DNA from: Fibrobacter sp.
GTDB lineage: Bacteria > Fibrobacterota > Fibrobacteria > Fibrobacterales > Fibrobacteraceae
Length of the DNA: 49,226 bases
Direction of reading: 5' to 3'
Assembly: GCA_024399035.1 (NCBI GenBank)
Contig: JAKSID010000020.1
Coordinates: 1-49,226, forward strand
Shown: in pieces, positions 38,847 to 46,880 of the stretch
Numbering within the stretch: the first letter of the stretch is position 1
How the letters are laid out: each line of letters starts with the position of its first letter
The notes under the pieces: model-generated
Database searches by the model: none
Seen by the model: only the letters and a program-made list of their open reading frames with translations
What the model was told of the DNA's origin: nothing
Made by a program: the position numbers and the translations under genes

Positions 38847-40556
38847 TTAGCCGGCGTTGTAATACCTTTCGAGTTCTTCCTTGCAAGACAAGAAGACTGT
38901 GGCCAGCTGCTTGTCGAAATGCGTTCCTGAGTCCTTTTCGATTATTTCGTAGGCTCTTTCGTAAGAGAACGCATCCTTGTAGCATCTCTTTGAAACCAGG
39001 GCGTCAAACACATCTGCAAGGGCCATGATTCTTGCCTCGATGGGAATTTCCTCACCCTTCAATCCTTTGGGGTATCCGGTTCCGTTGACTTTCTCGTGAT
39101 GATAGTGGGCAACGTTTTCTGCCACACGGACAAAGTCCGGTTCCTCGACACCAGACAGTATCTCGCTTACCATGCGGTACCCGATTTCCGAGTGTCCCTT
39201 CATCTTGTTATACTCTTCATCCGTAAACCTGCCCTGCTTTCGCAGCACAGCATCGTCAACACCAATCTTTCCCAGGTCATGCATAGGTGCGCTTCGTATA
39301 ACCAGCTGCAAGAATTCAGAATCCAGACCAAGGCCTGCATCAATCAGTTTTCGCGCAAAGATTCTTACAACATCGCTTGTCCTTTTAATGTGCCCGCCAG
39401 TGCTTAGGTCTCTCGATTCCACCATCTGGGCCATTCCAAGGATCGTCTTTTCCTGGATGCTCTTTATGCGCCTTGTCTTTTTATCAACTTCTTCGGACAG
39501 CTCGTCGTTGTATCGTTCCTGAAGCGCCAAGGTCTTGTAGTGCTCCGTATTGTCGCGAAGTTCTACTGTATATCCCTTAAGCTTTCCGAATGAATTTGTC
39601 AGTACATGAATCTTGCCGTCGTAGTACCGGTCGTTCAACAAAAACGATTCTATTGAAACATGTATATGTTCCCTGGCCGAACTACCTTTATACGGTTCTT
39701 CTATACTTTCAATCTTGTCGATAATGCACTGCAATTCCTGGCTGCTATTTTCGATAATCTGGCCAAGCCTATACTTCGACAGTTCCGGGAATATTTTTTC
39801 CATGTAGCCATTACAGCCTTTATAGGCCTTGTTCTTATCGAATGTCAAAAATCCAACATTGCCAAGCTGCTCGTCTACAATGTTCTTGTTTTCGTAGACC
39901 GTAAAAATATTGGAGTCATAGATCGGGAACAAGGCACCGAACATAAGCACGTCGAAGGCAAGCGGAATAATGGTATGTTCCAAGCCAAGTACTTTTTCCA
40001 TGACATACACATCCGTGGCAATGGCCATCAGCACCAACATGGTTATGGTATTTTTGACATCTACGGACTTCTTCTTGACAAGGGCGTAGATCACGACAGC
40101 GAAGGCCAAAAACAGATACAAGTACATGGAGCCGATTGCCAGCATATGAAGCGGCCCATAAACTTTATCCAGTACCACCATCCCATTGTCCAGGTGCATT
40201 CCTACGCTTTTATAAAACAGCTCGTTTCTTCCGATTGTACATACAAAGCCATAGATACAGCATTGGCCTAATACAAGAACGACTTTCACGAACCTGGATA
40301 AATCCAGGTGGCAAATTTCCAGGACTAAAAAGAAGAAGAATACCGGTAGAAAAACACCACCGACGTATCCAATGATTTGAGAGTAAAGGGCCTCCTCGAG
40401 GGTCCTTGAAATCGACAAGAAATAATACCCGAAGCTTGAAATAATTACAATGACCAAGTTCAAATATTGGGAGACGCTTTTTCTAACGTCAAACAACTTT
40501 AGCCATACCAACATACCCATCGAAACCAGAAGGCATGTCAAATACAAATATTCCAT
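38847..40556 (-). CDS. Membrane-bound HD-GYP domain protein (predicted c-di-GMP phosphodiesterase)
   Basis: ATG 40556 is chosen over a TTG two codons earlier. The first ~220 residues hold seven hydrophobic segments (for example MEYLYLTCLLVSMGMLVWLK and MLALIGSMYLYLFLAFAVVI-like stretches), the 7TM N-terminal type. A PAS-like part (GYMEKIFPELSKYRLGQIIE) and a coiled stretch (LSEEVDKKTRRIKSIQEK) follow, then the HD-GYP domain from about 360 on: SAPMHDLGKIGVDDAVLRKQ near 424, HSEIGYRMVSEIL, HHEKVNGTGYPKGLKGEEIP and ARIMALADVFDALVSKRCYK. HD-GYP proteins hydrolyse c-di-GMP. The usual HHExxDGxGYP has Asn in place of the first Asp here (EKVNGTGYP); GYP is kept, so activity is likely but not certain. 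Single gene with its own terminator. Confidence 0.9.
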   Translation of the reverse strand: MEYLYLTCLLVSMGMLVWLKLFDVRKSVSQYLNLVIVIISSFGYYFLSISRTLEEALYSQIIGYVGGVFLPVFFFFLVLEICHLDLSRFVKVVLVLGQCCIYGFVCTIGRNELFYKSVGMHLDNGMVVLDKVYGPLHMLAIGSMYLYLFLAFAVVIYALVKKKSVDVKNTITMLVLMAIATDVYVMEKVLGLEHTIIPLAFDVLMFGALFPIYDSNIFTVYENKNIVDEQLGNVGFLTFDKNKAYKGCNGYMEKIFPELSKYRLGQIIENSSQELQCIIDKIESIEEPYKGSSAREHIHVSIESFLLNDRYYDGKIHVLTNSFGKLKGYTVELRDNTEHYKTLALQERYNDELSEEVDKKTRRIKSIQEKTILGMAQMVESRDLSTGGHIKRTSDVVRIFARKLIDAGLGLDSEFLQLVIRSAPMHDLGKIGVDDAVLRKQGRFTDEEYNKMKGHSEIGYRMVSEILSGVEEPDFVRVAENVAHYHHEKVNGTGYPKGLKGEEIPIEARIMALADVFDALVSKRCYKDAFSYERAYEIIEKDSGTHFDKQLATVFLSCKEELERYYNAG

Positions 40557-40616
40557 AACCAAGGCCTGCCACTTTTTAATAGAAAGTTTTCCGTGGCACT
40601 AAACTTAAAAAAAAAG

Positions 40617-40664
40617 AGATCCCGGCTCGGTGGCCGGGATGACATTTTAACGCGGCTGGGATGA
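40617..40664 (+). repeat. GGGATGACA repeat, two units
   Basis: GATCCCGGCTCGGTGGCCGG GATGACA is followed by TTTTAACGCGGCTGGGATGA CA. It is the same arrangement as at 38718-38807 but with a different first module. Confidence 0.8.
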
Positions 40665-40668
40665 CAAA

Positions 40669-40698
40669 CAAAAAGACCCCGCTTTCGCGAGGTCTTTT
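40669..40698 (-). terminator. Terminator of the GH9 gene (duplicated hairpin)
   Basis: AAAAGACC, CCGC / GCG inner stem, GGTCTTTT. It duplicates the HD-GYP terminator at 38811, including about 25 bases on its left. Confidence 0.85.
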
Positions 40699-40717
40699 CT
40701 CAAAAGGGGTGGGCCGA

Positions 40718-42520
40718 TTACTTAGCCGGGGTGTTGGCAACGCCCAAGTAAATTGCCTGCAGGGCGCCAGCCACATAAGCCAAGGGAGAGTTCCAGTTGA
40801 TGGCCACTTCGTTGGTTGCATAGCTGCAGCGGTTGTCGATGTAAGCCAGAGCCGGCTTGTCGGCAGCAGCGTAGTTCGGGCACTTCCAAGCTTCCTTGCC
40901 ATCCAGGTTAATGTCCTGCTTGCCAAGGTGGGGGCCGCCCACCAGCATGCCGGGCACCGGATCGTCTACCCAGTCGCCTTCACTGGGGCGATGGTGCGGG
41001 TTACGTGCGGCGCGGTAGCCAAAGCCAGTGACGTAGGAGATTTCCATGGGGTTCTTGCCCAAAAGATAGTCCAGAACCTGCTGGGCGCCATCCACATAGC
41101 TCTTGTCACCGGTCAGGTAGTAGGCGTGGAGCAGCACCATGGCGTTGTTTGCCATTGCACTGTTGGAGCCCCAGTTCCAGCTCCAGGGGAAAGCAGGCAG
41201 ATGGTAGCCGCTGGTATCGCCCACGGCGCGGAGGTTGTTGGCTTCGTCCATCACCACCTTCTTTGCAGCCTTGTTCAGATCTGCGCCGTAGGTTGCACCA
41301 TCCAGGGCCACACGGAAGGCGGCAAGCATGTTCACGTTGCCCCACCAGGCGCCATCCGGGGTGAACTTGTTAGCCTTCAGGTCGGCTAGGTAACCGTTGG
41401 CGGCCTTGTCCTTCTGGCCGGCCACAACCTTGGCACGGTAAAGTTCGGTAGCGGCCCAGCGGAATTCATCCTTGCCGTTTTCGTCGCCAGGAGCGTAACT
41501 ACCGGTCTGAACGTCTTCGGGCTGCTTGTAGAATGCCTTGGGGTACTTCTTTGCCCAGGCGTAAGCCTTTTCTGCAGCCTTCAGCATCTGGTCTGCATAG
41601 GCTGCGTCAAACTTCTTGTACACAACACTTGCCTGAGCCATGACTGCGGCAAAGTCCAGAGATGCGGTCACGTTCTTGATAATGGCGTAGCGGGGTGCGC
41701 CATCGAATTCCGGCATCACGGAACCGCCGAACATCAAGGTAGTCACCTTGTGGTAAACACCGCCATCTGCATCCTGCATGGTGAGCATCCAGTCAAGATT
41801 GTACTTGACTTCTTCAAGGATCAGCGGCATGTTCTTGTATTCACGAGGAATGTTCCAGGTGAGGGTGTCCATGTAGGCGGGGAAATTTTCGTAAAGCTGC
41901 AGCAAGGTGAACACGGTAATACCGGAATTCACAATGTACTTGCCGTAGTCGCCAGCATCGTACCAACCCTTGGAGGAGTTGATGATGACATTTTGGCCAG
42001 CCTTGGGGTGCTTCTTGCCCACGGACTTCTCGTAGCCGGCGGCGGTACGTGCGTCGGTACCGTAAACGATCACCTTGTCGTCGGGATGGCCTGCGGCACG
42101 AACCCACTTGTCGCCGTACTGAGCTTCAATAGGCATGCTGGCGCGCTGGTAGTAGAACCACTTGATAGCGCCCTTGGTCACCTCTTCGTAAACGCGGTCG
42201 CCAATCACAATGGGATTGCCCAGGTAGCCGTCGCGATAGAAGCGGTAGGTACCCGGAGTCTTCACTGCAGAAAAATCGTATGTCTGGACTTCTTCGCCGC
42301 TAAAGTCCCAGTCGTAAACCAACGGGGCTTCCATGGTCAAAACGGTCTTGCCGTTCAAGTCGCGAATTTCGGCAGGGTTAGCATCGCTACCCGGAATCAC
42401 AGCGAGCTTTTCGGAATTAGGGGCAAAGCCAAGCTGATTTACCAGAAGAGGGGCAGCAAATGCGCTAGCAAGGGCGCCAGCACCCAGAACAGACATAAAA
42501 ACAGAATTCATCTTTCTCAT
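40718..42520 (-). CDS. GH9 endoglucanase (cellulase)
   Basis: ATG 42520 with CAGGTT upstream gives MRKMNSVFMSVLGAGALASA, a signal peptide; the adjacent ATG (42511) is an alternative. An Ig-like CelD N-terminal domain (APLLVNQLGFAPNSEKLAVI, KTVLTMEAPLVYDWDFSGEE) precedes a GH9 alpha/alpha barrel. Catalytic marks: GWYDAGDYGKYIVNSGITVF near residue 184 with two Asp, RNPHHRPSEGDWVDDPVPGM, and NEVAINWNSPLAYVAGALQA near 565 with the Glu proton donor. GH9 enzymes hydrolyse beta-1,4-glucan with inversion. No CBM or sorting tail is seen at the C-terminus (LAYVAGALQAIYLG). The product is secreted. The gene stands alone with the duplicated terminator downstream. Confidence 0.94.
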   Translation of the reverse strand: MRKMNSVFMSVLGAGALASAFAAPLLVNQLGFAPNSEKLAVIPGSDANPAEIRDLNGKTVLTMEAPLVYDWDFSGEEVQTYDFSAVKTPGTYRFYRDGYLGNPIVIGDRVYEEVTKGAIKWFYYQRASMPIEAQYGDKWVRAAGHPDDKVIVYGTDARTAAGYEKSVGKKHPKAGQNVIINSSKGWYDAGDYGKYIVNSGITVFTLLQLYENFPAYMDTLTWNIPREYKNMPLILEEVKYNLDWMLTMQDADGGVYHKVTTLMFGGSVMPEFDGAPRYAIIKNVTASLDFAAVMAQASVVYKKFDAAYADQMLKAAEKAYAWAKKYPKAFYKQPEDVQTGSYAPGDENGKDEFRWAATELYRAKVVAGQKDKAANGYLADLKANKFTPDGAWWGNVNMLAAFRVALDGATYGADLNKAAKKVVMDEANNLRAVGDTSGYHLPAFPWSWNWGSNSAMANNAMVLLHAYYLTGDKSYVDGAQQVLDYLLGKNPMEISYVTGFGYRAARNPHHRPSEGDWVDDPVPGMLVGGPHLGKQDINLDGKEAWKCPNYAAADKPALAYIDNRCSYATNEVAINWNSPLAYVAGALQAIYLGVANTPAK

Positions 42521-42652
42521 AACCTGAATATACTTATAAAACCAAAAGTTGGAGCGCAACGAACCCATTTTTATGTTTTCAAAAAGAACCAAGTGTAACA
42601 AATGTTTCTGCGCAGTTTAAAACAAGGTTTAAAACATGCCCCGACATCGGTT

Positions 42653-42690
42653 AAAAAAAATCCCCGGCGCCAATTTCTTGGAACCGGGGA
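42653..42690 (-). terminator. Rho-independent terminator of the peptide transporter operon
   Basis: On the minus strand TCCCCGG, a 16-base loop, CCGGGGA followed by TTTTTTTT. Its position downstream of the last ABC gene, past one repeat module, makes it the operon terminator. Confidence 0.78.
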
Positions 42691-42697
42691 CTTTCGC

Positions 42698-42785
42698 TTT
42701 GGAGATCCTCCCCCTACGGGGACCAGCCACACTAAGGAACAAGTTCCTAAGTGTGTTGCAGCCGGCTCAGGGGCCGGGATGACAA
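42698..42785 (+). repeat. Palindromic GGATGACA repeat module
   Basis: GGAGATCCTCCCCCTACGGG, CACACTAAGGAACAAGTTCC, GTGTTGCAGCCGGCTCAGGG and GCCGGGATGACA. It is nearly identical to the block at 7516 and 38648. Confidence 0.8.
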
Positions 42786-42824
42786 CCAAGAGAATTCGTC
42801 AGCAGACTTAGAAAAATTTCCTGT

Positions 42825-43634
42825 CTACTTTTTAGAACGACGGCTGTTCTTGATCCATTCAGTCTTGTGGACTTCCGGAATATCGTCGAGCAGCTTCAAG
42901 GTATGCGGTTCAGTGGTGTTGTCCAACACTTCAGCCGGAGTACCCTGGTTAACGATCTTACCATCGTGCATAATGAAGATACGGTCGGAAACGTAGTTAG
43001 CGAGACCGATATCGTGGGTAACGAACACCACGGTCATCTTCAGTTCGTCTTTCAACTTACGGAGGTAATCGAGGATGTTTGCACGAACGCAAGCGTCCAC
43101 CATGGAGGTAGCTTCGTCAGCGATCAAAACCTTCGGACGGAGTGCGAAGATACGAGCGAGAAGCATACGCTGCATCTGACCACCGGAAAGTTCGAACGGA
43201 TACTTACCTTCGATATCAGACGGCTTAACGTTCACAGCCATGAGGCCTTCGTCAACGCGGCGACGGACTTCTTCCTTGGAGGGCTTGTCCTTCAGGATGT
43301 TGAGAGCGTCTTCCAGCTGAGAGCGGATGGTGAAGAACTGGTTGAAGCAGCCGAACGGATCCTGGAACACGGACTGGACTTCGTTCCAGTGGTCCTTCAG
43401 GTTCTTGATGGGCTTGTCGCGATAGAGGAACTGACCGCGAGTGGGTTCGTACAGACCAAGCATGATCTTGGCGAGAACGGACTTACCGCAACCGGAACCG
43501 CCCACGATAGAGATGAATTCTTCGTCATAAATGTCGAAGGAAACATCCTTCACGGCAGTCTTCAGGTTCTTACCGGCACCGAAGTCCTTGCTAATACGCT
43601 TGGCAGAAAATACAACGGGCTTATCACTTAGCAT
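42825..43634 (-). CDS. oppF: Oligopeptide ABC transporter ATP-binding protein (OppF type)
   Basis: 269 aa with Walker A SIVGGSGCGKSVLAKIMLGL near residue 40, signature LSGGQMQRMLLARIFALRPK, and Walker B VLIADEATSMVD. The helper segments (GRPTRGQFLYRDKPIKNL, QSVFQDPFGCFNQFFTIRSQ) are of the OppF/DppF type. GAGGTGCGATT lies before the ATG, which overlaps the oppD stop by about ten bases. It energises import of oligopeptides together with OppD. It is the last gene of the operon and is followed by the terminator at 42653. The substrate type, di- or oligopeptide, cannot be decided from sequence. Confidence 0.93.
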   Translation of the reverse strand: MLSDKPVVFSAKRISKDFGAGKNLKTAVKDVSFDIYDEEFISIVGGSGCGKSVLAKIMLGLYEPTRGQFLYRDKPIKNLKDHWNEVQSVFQDPFGCFNQFFTIRSQLEDALNILKDKPSKEEVRRRVDEGLMAVNVKPSDIEGKYPFELSGGQMQRMLLARIFALRPKVLIADEATSMVDACVRANILDYLRKLKDELKMTVVFVTHDIGLANYVSDRIFIMHDGKIVNQGTPAEVLDNTTEPHTLKLLDDIPEVHKTEWIKNSRRSKK

Positions 43635-44622
43635 AATCGCACCTCACTTGACGATCGCCGACAATGCGGATTTCTTGAGTGTTCTTCTTGCAATCCGGGC
43701 AGGCCTTCTTGCAGCGGGGAGCAAAGCGGCAACCCACAATCTTGTTCTTGAGGCTAGGAGGAGCACCTTCGATAGCTTCAGGATGGCGGGTACGCTGAGA
43801 AGCTTCGGTAGAGAGCATAGCGCCCATCAAAGCCTGGGTATACGGGTGACGAGGATCCTTAACGATCTGTTCGGCAGTACCGTATTCCACGATTTCGCCG
43901 GCATACATAATGGCGATATTGTCGGCCACATGGTAGAGCAGCGGAAGTTCGTGGGTAATGAAGATCATGGTGCTGAAGATACCCTTATCGAGAAGGTCGA
44001 AGATCATGGAGATCACTTCCTTCTGGGTAGAAACGTCCAGAGCGGAAGTAGGTTCGTCAGCAATCACCATCTGGGGGTTCAGAAGGGTAGAAATACCGAT
44101 CACGGAGCGCTGGCGTTCGCCTGCGGTCAGCTGGATGGGGTAAGAATTCAGAACGCGGTCAGTGTCCATGCCGAACAGGTCGAAACGTTCACGGAGACGA
44201 GCGTAGATTTCCTTCTGGTCCAGCTTCTTGCCGGGCTGCTGGTGAGCAGCGATCACGTCGGCAGCGATGTCCTTGATCTTACGAACCGGGTTCAGGGCGT
44301 TGAATGCACCCTGAGGAATCATGGAGACCTGCTGAGCCAAAACGTTGGCGCGCACGTCTTCGAGAGAACGGTTCATGAGGGATTCCATCTTGTCGCCGTG
44401 CTTCACGCGGACGTCACCCTTTTCGGGGTACAGCGGCGGAATGCACATGCCCATAAGGCCAGACACGAGAGTGGACTTACCGCAACCAGATTCACCAGCG
44501 ATACCGAGGATTTCCCCCTTCTTCATGGAGAAGGACACGTCGGTAACAGCGTGGGTCTTGTCGCCAAAACGACCCAAGTAATAGAGGCCGAGGTTTTCTA
44601 CTTCAAATACATTTTCAGACAT
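43624..44622 (-). CDS. oppD: Oligopeptide ABC transporter ATP-binding protein (OppD type)
   Basis: 332 aa. Walker A GIAGESGCGKSTLVSGLMGM, Q-loop region MIPQGAFNALNPVRKIKD, signature LTAGERQRSVIGISTLLNPQ (the C-motif reads LTAGERQ rather than LSGGQRQ), Walker B MVIADEPTSALDVSTQKEVI, and the C-terminal peptide-transporter motif with Cys residues (CRFAPRCKKACPDCKK), which in related proteins binds an iron-sulphur cluster. AGAGGTAACA precedes the ATG. The gene lies 9 bases after the permease stop. Its partner ATPase is OppF. Confidence 0.93.
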   Translation of the reverse strand: MSENVFEVENLGLYYLGRFGDKTHAVTDVSFSMKKGEILGIAGESGCGKSTLVSGLMGMCIPPLYPEKGDVRVKHGDKMESLMNRSLEDVRANVLAQQVSMIPQGAFNALNPVRKIKDIAADVIAAHQQPGKKLDQKEIYARLRERFDLFGMDTDRVLNSYPIQLTAGERQRSVIGISTLLNPQMVIADEPTSALDVSTQKEVISMIFDLLDKGIFSTMIFITHELPLLYHVADNIAIMYAGEIVEYGTAEQIVKDPRHPYTQALMGAMLSTEASQRTRHPEAIEGAPPSLKNKIVGCRFAPRCKKACPDCKKNTQEIRIVGDRQVRCDYAK

Positions 44623-44631
44623 TGTTACCTC

Positions 44632-45477
44632 TTACTTGCGGAGACGCGGGTTGAAGACGCCTTCCATAGAAGTATTGATCAGGTAAAGTGCGAACACGGT
44701 CAAGGTAACGACCAGAGTTGCCGGCAGGAATGCGATCCAGATGGAGTCAGCAAGAGCGCCGTTATCCTTAGCCTGGTTCAGGATGATACCCAGAGAAGTG
44801 GTATCCACAGGGCCAAGGCCGATCATAGAAATGGAAGCTTCGGAAAGAATACCGGAACCCACCTGCATGATGAACACCATGAACACGTAGGAAAGCAGGT
44901 ACGGGAGCACATGCTTGATCACGATGGTCAGGGTGCTAGCACCGTTGATACGGGCCAGGGAGATATGGTCACGGCTACGGAGAGAGGAAGCCTGTGCACG
45001 AACGGCACGAGCAGACCAGCTCCAAGCGGTAAGGCCAATCACCACGCCGATAAGAGTCAGAGAACGGCCATCCTTAAAGGCAGAGCTGATGAGCACGAGA
45101 ATCACGAACTGCGGGATAACGATGAACAGGTTGGTGAACATGTTCAGGACTTCGTCAATCCAGCCGCCGCGGAAACCGCCGAACAGGCCGATAAGAACAC
45201 CGATAGTAGTAGCGATGATACCGGCAAGGAAACCCACATAGAGGGAGTTGCCAAGGCCTTCGATCAACAGGGAGACGTAGTCACGGCCAAGGTGGTCGGT
45301 ACCCAGCAAGTGAGAGGTGCTAGAGCCTGCATAGGGGCCAGCGAGAATGTCACGGGCATGAGTGTCTACGTTGTAGAAGATGGGTCCAAAGACGGCGATC
45401 AGCAAAGTGAGCACGAAGATGGACAAACCGACGACGAACATCGGGGACTTGAGAAGGTTTCTAAAGAGCTTTCCCAT
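44632..45477 (-). CDS. oppC: Oligopeptide ABC transporter permease (OppC type)
   Basis: 281 aa with about six membrane helices. The N-terminal hydrophobic segment MFVVGLSIFVLTLLIAVFGP is followed by the periplasmic part HARDILAGPYAGSSTSHLLG TDHLGRDY, which holds the conserved HLLGTDHLGRD sequence. The EAA-type loop is seen near ISLARINGASTLTIVIKHVL. GGAGGTAAGTAATC precedes the ATG and overlaps the end of oppB. It forms the transmembrane pore with OppB. The length is normal, in contrast with OppB. Confidence 0.92.
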   Translation of the reverse strand: MGKLFRNLLKSPMFVVGLSIFVLTLLIAVFGPIFYNVDTHARDILAGPYAGSSTSHLLGTDHLGRDYVSLLIEGLGNSLYVGFLAGIIATTIGVLIGLFGGFRGGWIDEVLNMFTNLFIVIPQFVILVLISSAFKDGRSLTLIGVVIGLTAWSWSARAVRAQASSLRSRDHISLARINGASTLTIVIKHVLPYLLSYVFMVFIMQVGSGILSEASISMIGLGPVDTTSLGIILNQAKDNGALADSIWIAFLPATLVVTLTVFALYLINTSMEGVFNPRLRK

Positions 45478-45479
45478 GA

Positions 45480-46862
45480 TTACTTACCTCCCATCTGGAG
45501 ACCGGCCTTAACACGCGGGTCGAAGACTGCGATCAGGACGTCAACAGCGAAGTTTGCAACGAGAACGCAGGTAGAGATCATCAAGGTGCAACCCTGGATG
45601 GTAGCGTAGTCCTGCTTGTTAATGGCGTCGAGCATAGCCATGCCGAGGCCCGGGTAAGAGAAGATCATTTCGGTAATGAGAGCACCGCCCACCATTGCAC
45701 CGAGGGACTGGGCAAGACCGGTGAGCTGCGGGAGCATTGCATTACGGAACACATAGGAAATAATCTTGCCTTCCTTGAGGCCCAGCCACTTAGCATACTT
45801 CATGTAGTCGGTACCAAGTTCATAGATGGACATGGAACGCATACCGGTAGCCTGACCGGAAAGAAGGATGGGGAAGCAAGAGAAGAACGGCAGGATGTAG
45901 TACCAACCGACGCTCTTGAGGCAAGCCCAGGAGAAGGTGAATTCCTGAATATCCGGGCTCATGTTACCCACAGCCGGGAACCAGCCGAGAGTGATAGAGA
46001 AGAGAGCCACGAGAAGCATACCGAACACGAAGTACGGAACACCGTTCAGGAACATAGCAACCGGGAAGAACACCTTGTCGAAGATGCCGCGCTTGTAAGC
46101 AGCGAAAGCACCGAGAAGGTTACCGATGATCCAACCCAAGAGGATGGTGGGAGCCTGGATCAAGAGGGTCCACGGAAGAGCGTTCTTGATGATGGTGGTC
46201 ACTTCAGTGTTGTTGGCATAGGACTTGCCAAGGTCACCCTTGAACACGTTGCCAATGTAAGCGAAGAACTGAGAAACAGCGGAGGAACGCTTGGGTTCGG
46301 TCTTCATCACGACTTCGTCAACCATGACGGTTTCCTGATGTTCGGTCTGGTACTGTTCCATGACAGCAACCTTTTCGACCTGGGCTACCTTCTTCTTGGT
46401 CTTCTTGTCCTTGATCATGACCTGCTTGCCCTTGGCATCCAGGACCGGCTTTTCTTCGAATACGGGCTTACCTTCAGCGTCAACCTTCTGACGTTCAGCC
46501 ATCTTCGGAGTGCCGTCTTCATTTACGTCCTTGACGGTAACGGTAACTTCAGCACCGTTTTCGTCCAGCTTGGCAACCTTCTTGGTGACCATCTGGCCGT
46601 TTTCGTCAACTTCCGGTTCGTAAACAGGATTGCCCTGTTCGTCCAGTTCGGCCATGCCGAAAGAAACCAGGAGTTCGGCCTTCTTCTTCTGAGCTTCAGT
46701 CGGAGAAAGACCCTTACCGGCCTGACCCATGATGATGTCGACCGGGTCGCTACCGCCCACGCGGGGCAAAGCGAAGTTCAATGCCACTGCAAAGACGAAG
46801 GTCAGGAGATACCAGAACCCCTTCTGCAGGACATAGCGTAGCATAGGATATTGTTTAAGCAT
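45480..46862 (-). CDS. oppB: Oligopeptide ABC transporter permease (OppB type) with ~130-residue insertion
   Basis: 460 aa, against ~310 for typical OppB. The first membrane helix (YVLQKGFWYLLTFVFAVALN) and following FALPRVGGSDPVDIIMGQ are normal. Residues about 62-200 are a charged insertion of repeated units with the pattern D-x-x-G-x-x-V/M (LDEQGNPVYEPEVDENGQMV, KLDENGAEVTVTVKD, KVDAEGKPVFEEKPVLDAKG). After it the usual permease resumes: FKGDLGKSYANNTEVTTIIK, ALPWTLLIQAPTILLGWIIG, GVPYFVFGMLLVALFSITLG and a final VLIAVFDPRVKAGLQMGGK. AAAGGAATACAA precedes the ATG. The insert should lie in the first periplasmic loop; its role is unknown. It is not a frameshift. Confidence 0.9.
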   Translation of the reverse strand: MLKQYPMLRYVLQKGFWYLLTFVFAVALNFALPRVGGSDPVDIIMGQAGKGLSPTEAQKKKAELLVSFGMAELDEQGNPVYEPEVDENGQMVTKKVAKLDENGAEVTVTVKDVNEDGTPKMAERQKVDAEGKPVFEEKPVLDAKGKQVMIKDKKTKKKVAQVEKVAVMEQYQTEHQETVMVDEVVMKTEPKRSSAVSQFFAYIGNVFKGDLGKSYANNTEVTTIIKNALPWTLLIQAPTILLGWIIGNLLGAFAAYKRGIFDKVFFPVAMFLNGVPYFVFGMLLVALFSITLGWFPAVGNMSPDIQEFTFSWACLKSVGWYYILPFFSCFPILLSGQATGMRSMSIYELGTDYMKYAKWLGLKEGKIISYVFRNAMLPQLTGLAQSLGAMVGGALITEMIFSYPGLGMAMLDAINKQDYATIQGCTLMISTCVLVANFAVDVLIAVFDPRVKAGLQMGGK

Positions 46863-46880
46863 TTGTATTCCTTTTAACCT

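Noticed and set aside
43531..45609. Plus-strand open frame of 692 codons opposite oppF, oppD and oppC
   Set aside because: It spans three real antisense genes and has no domain of its own; a shadow frame.
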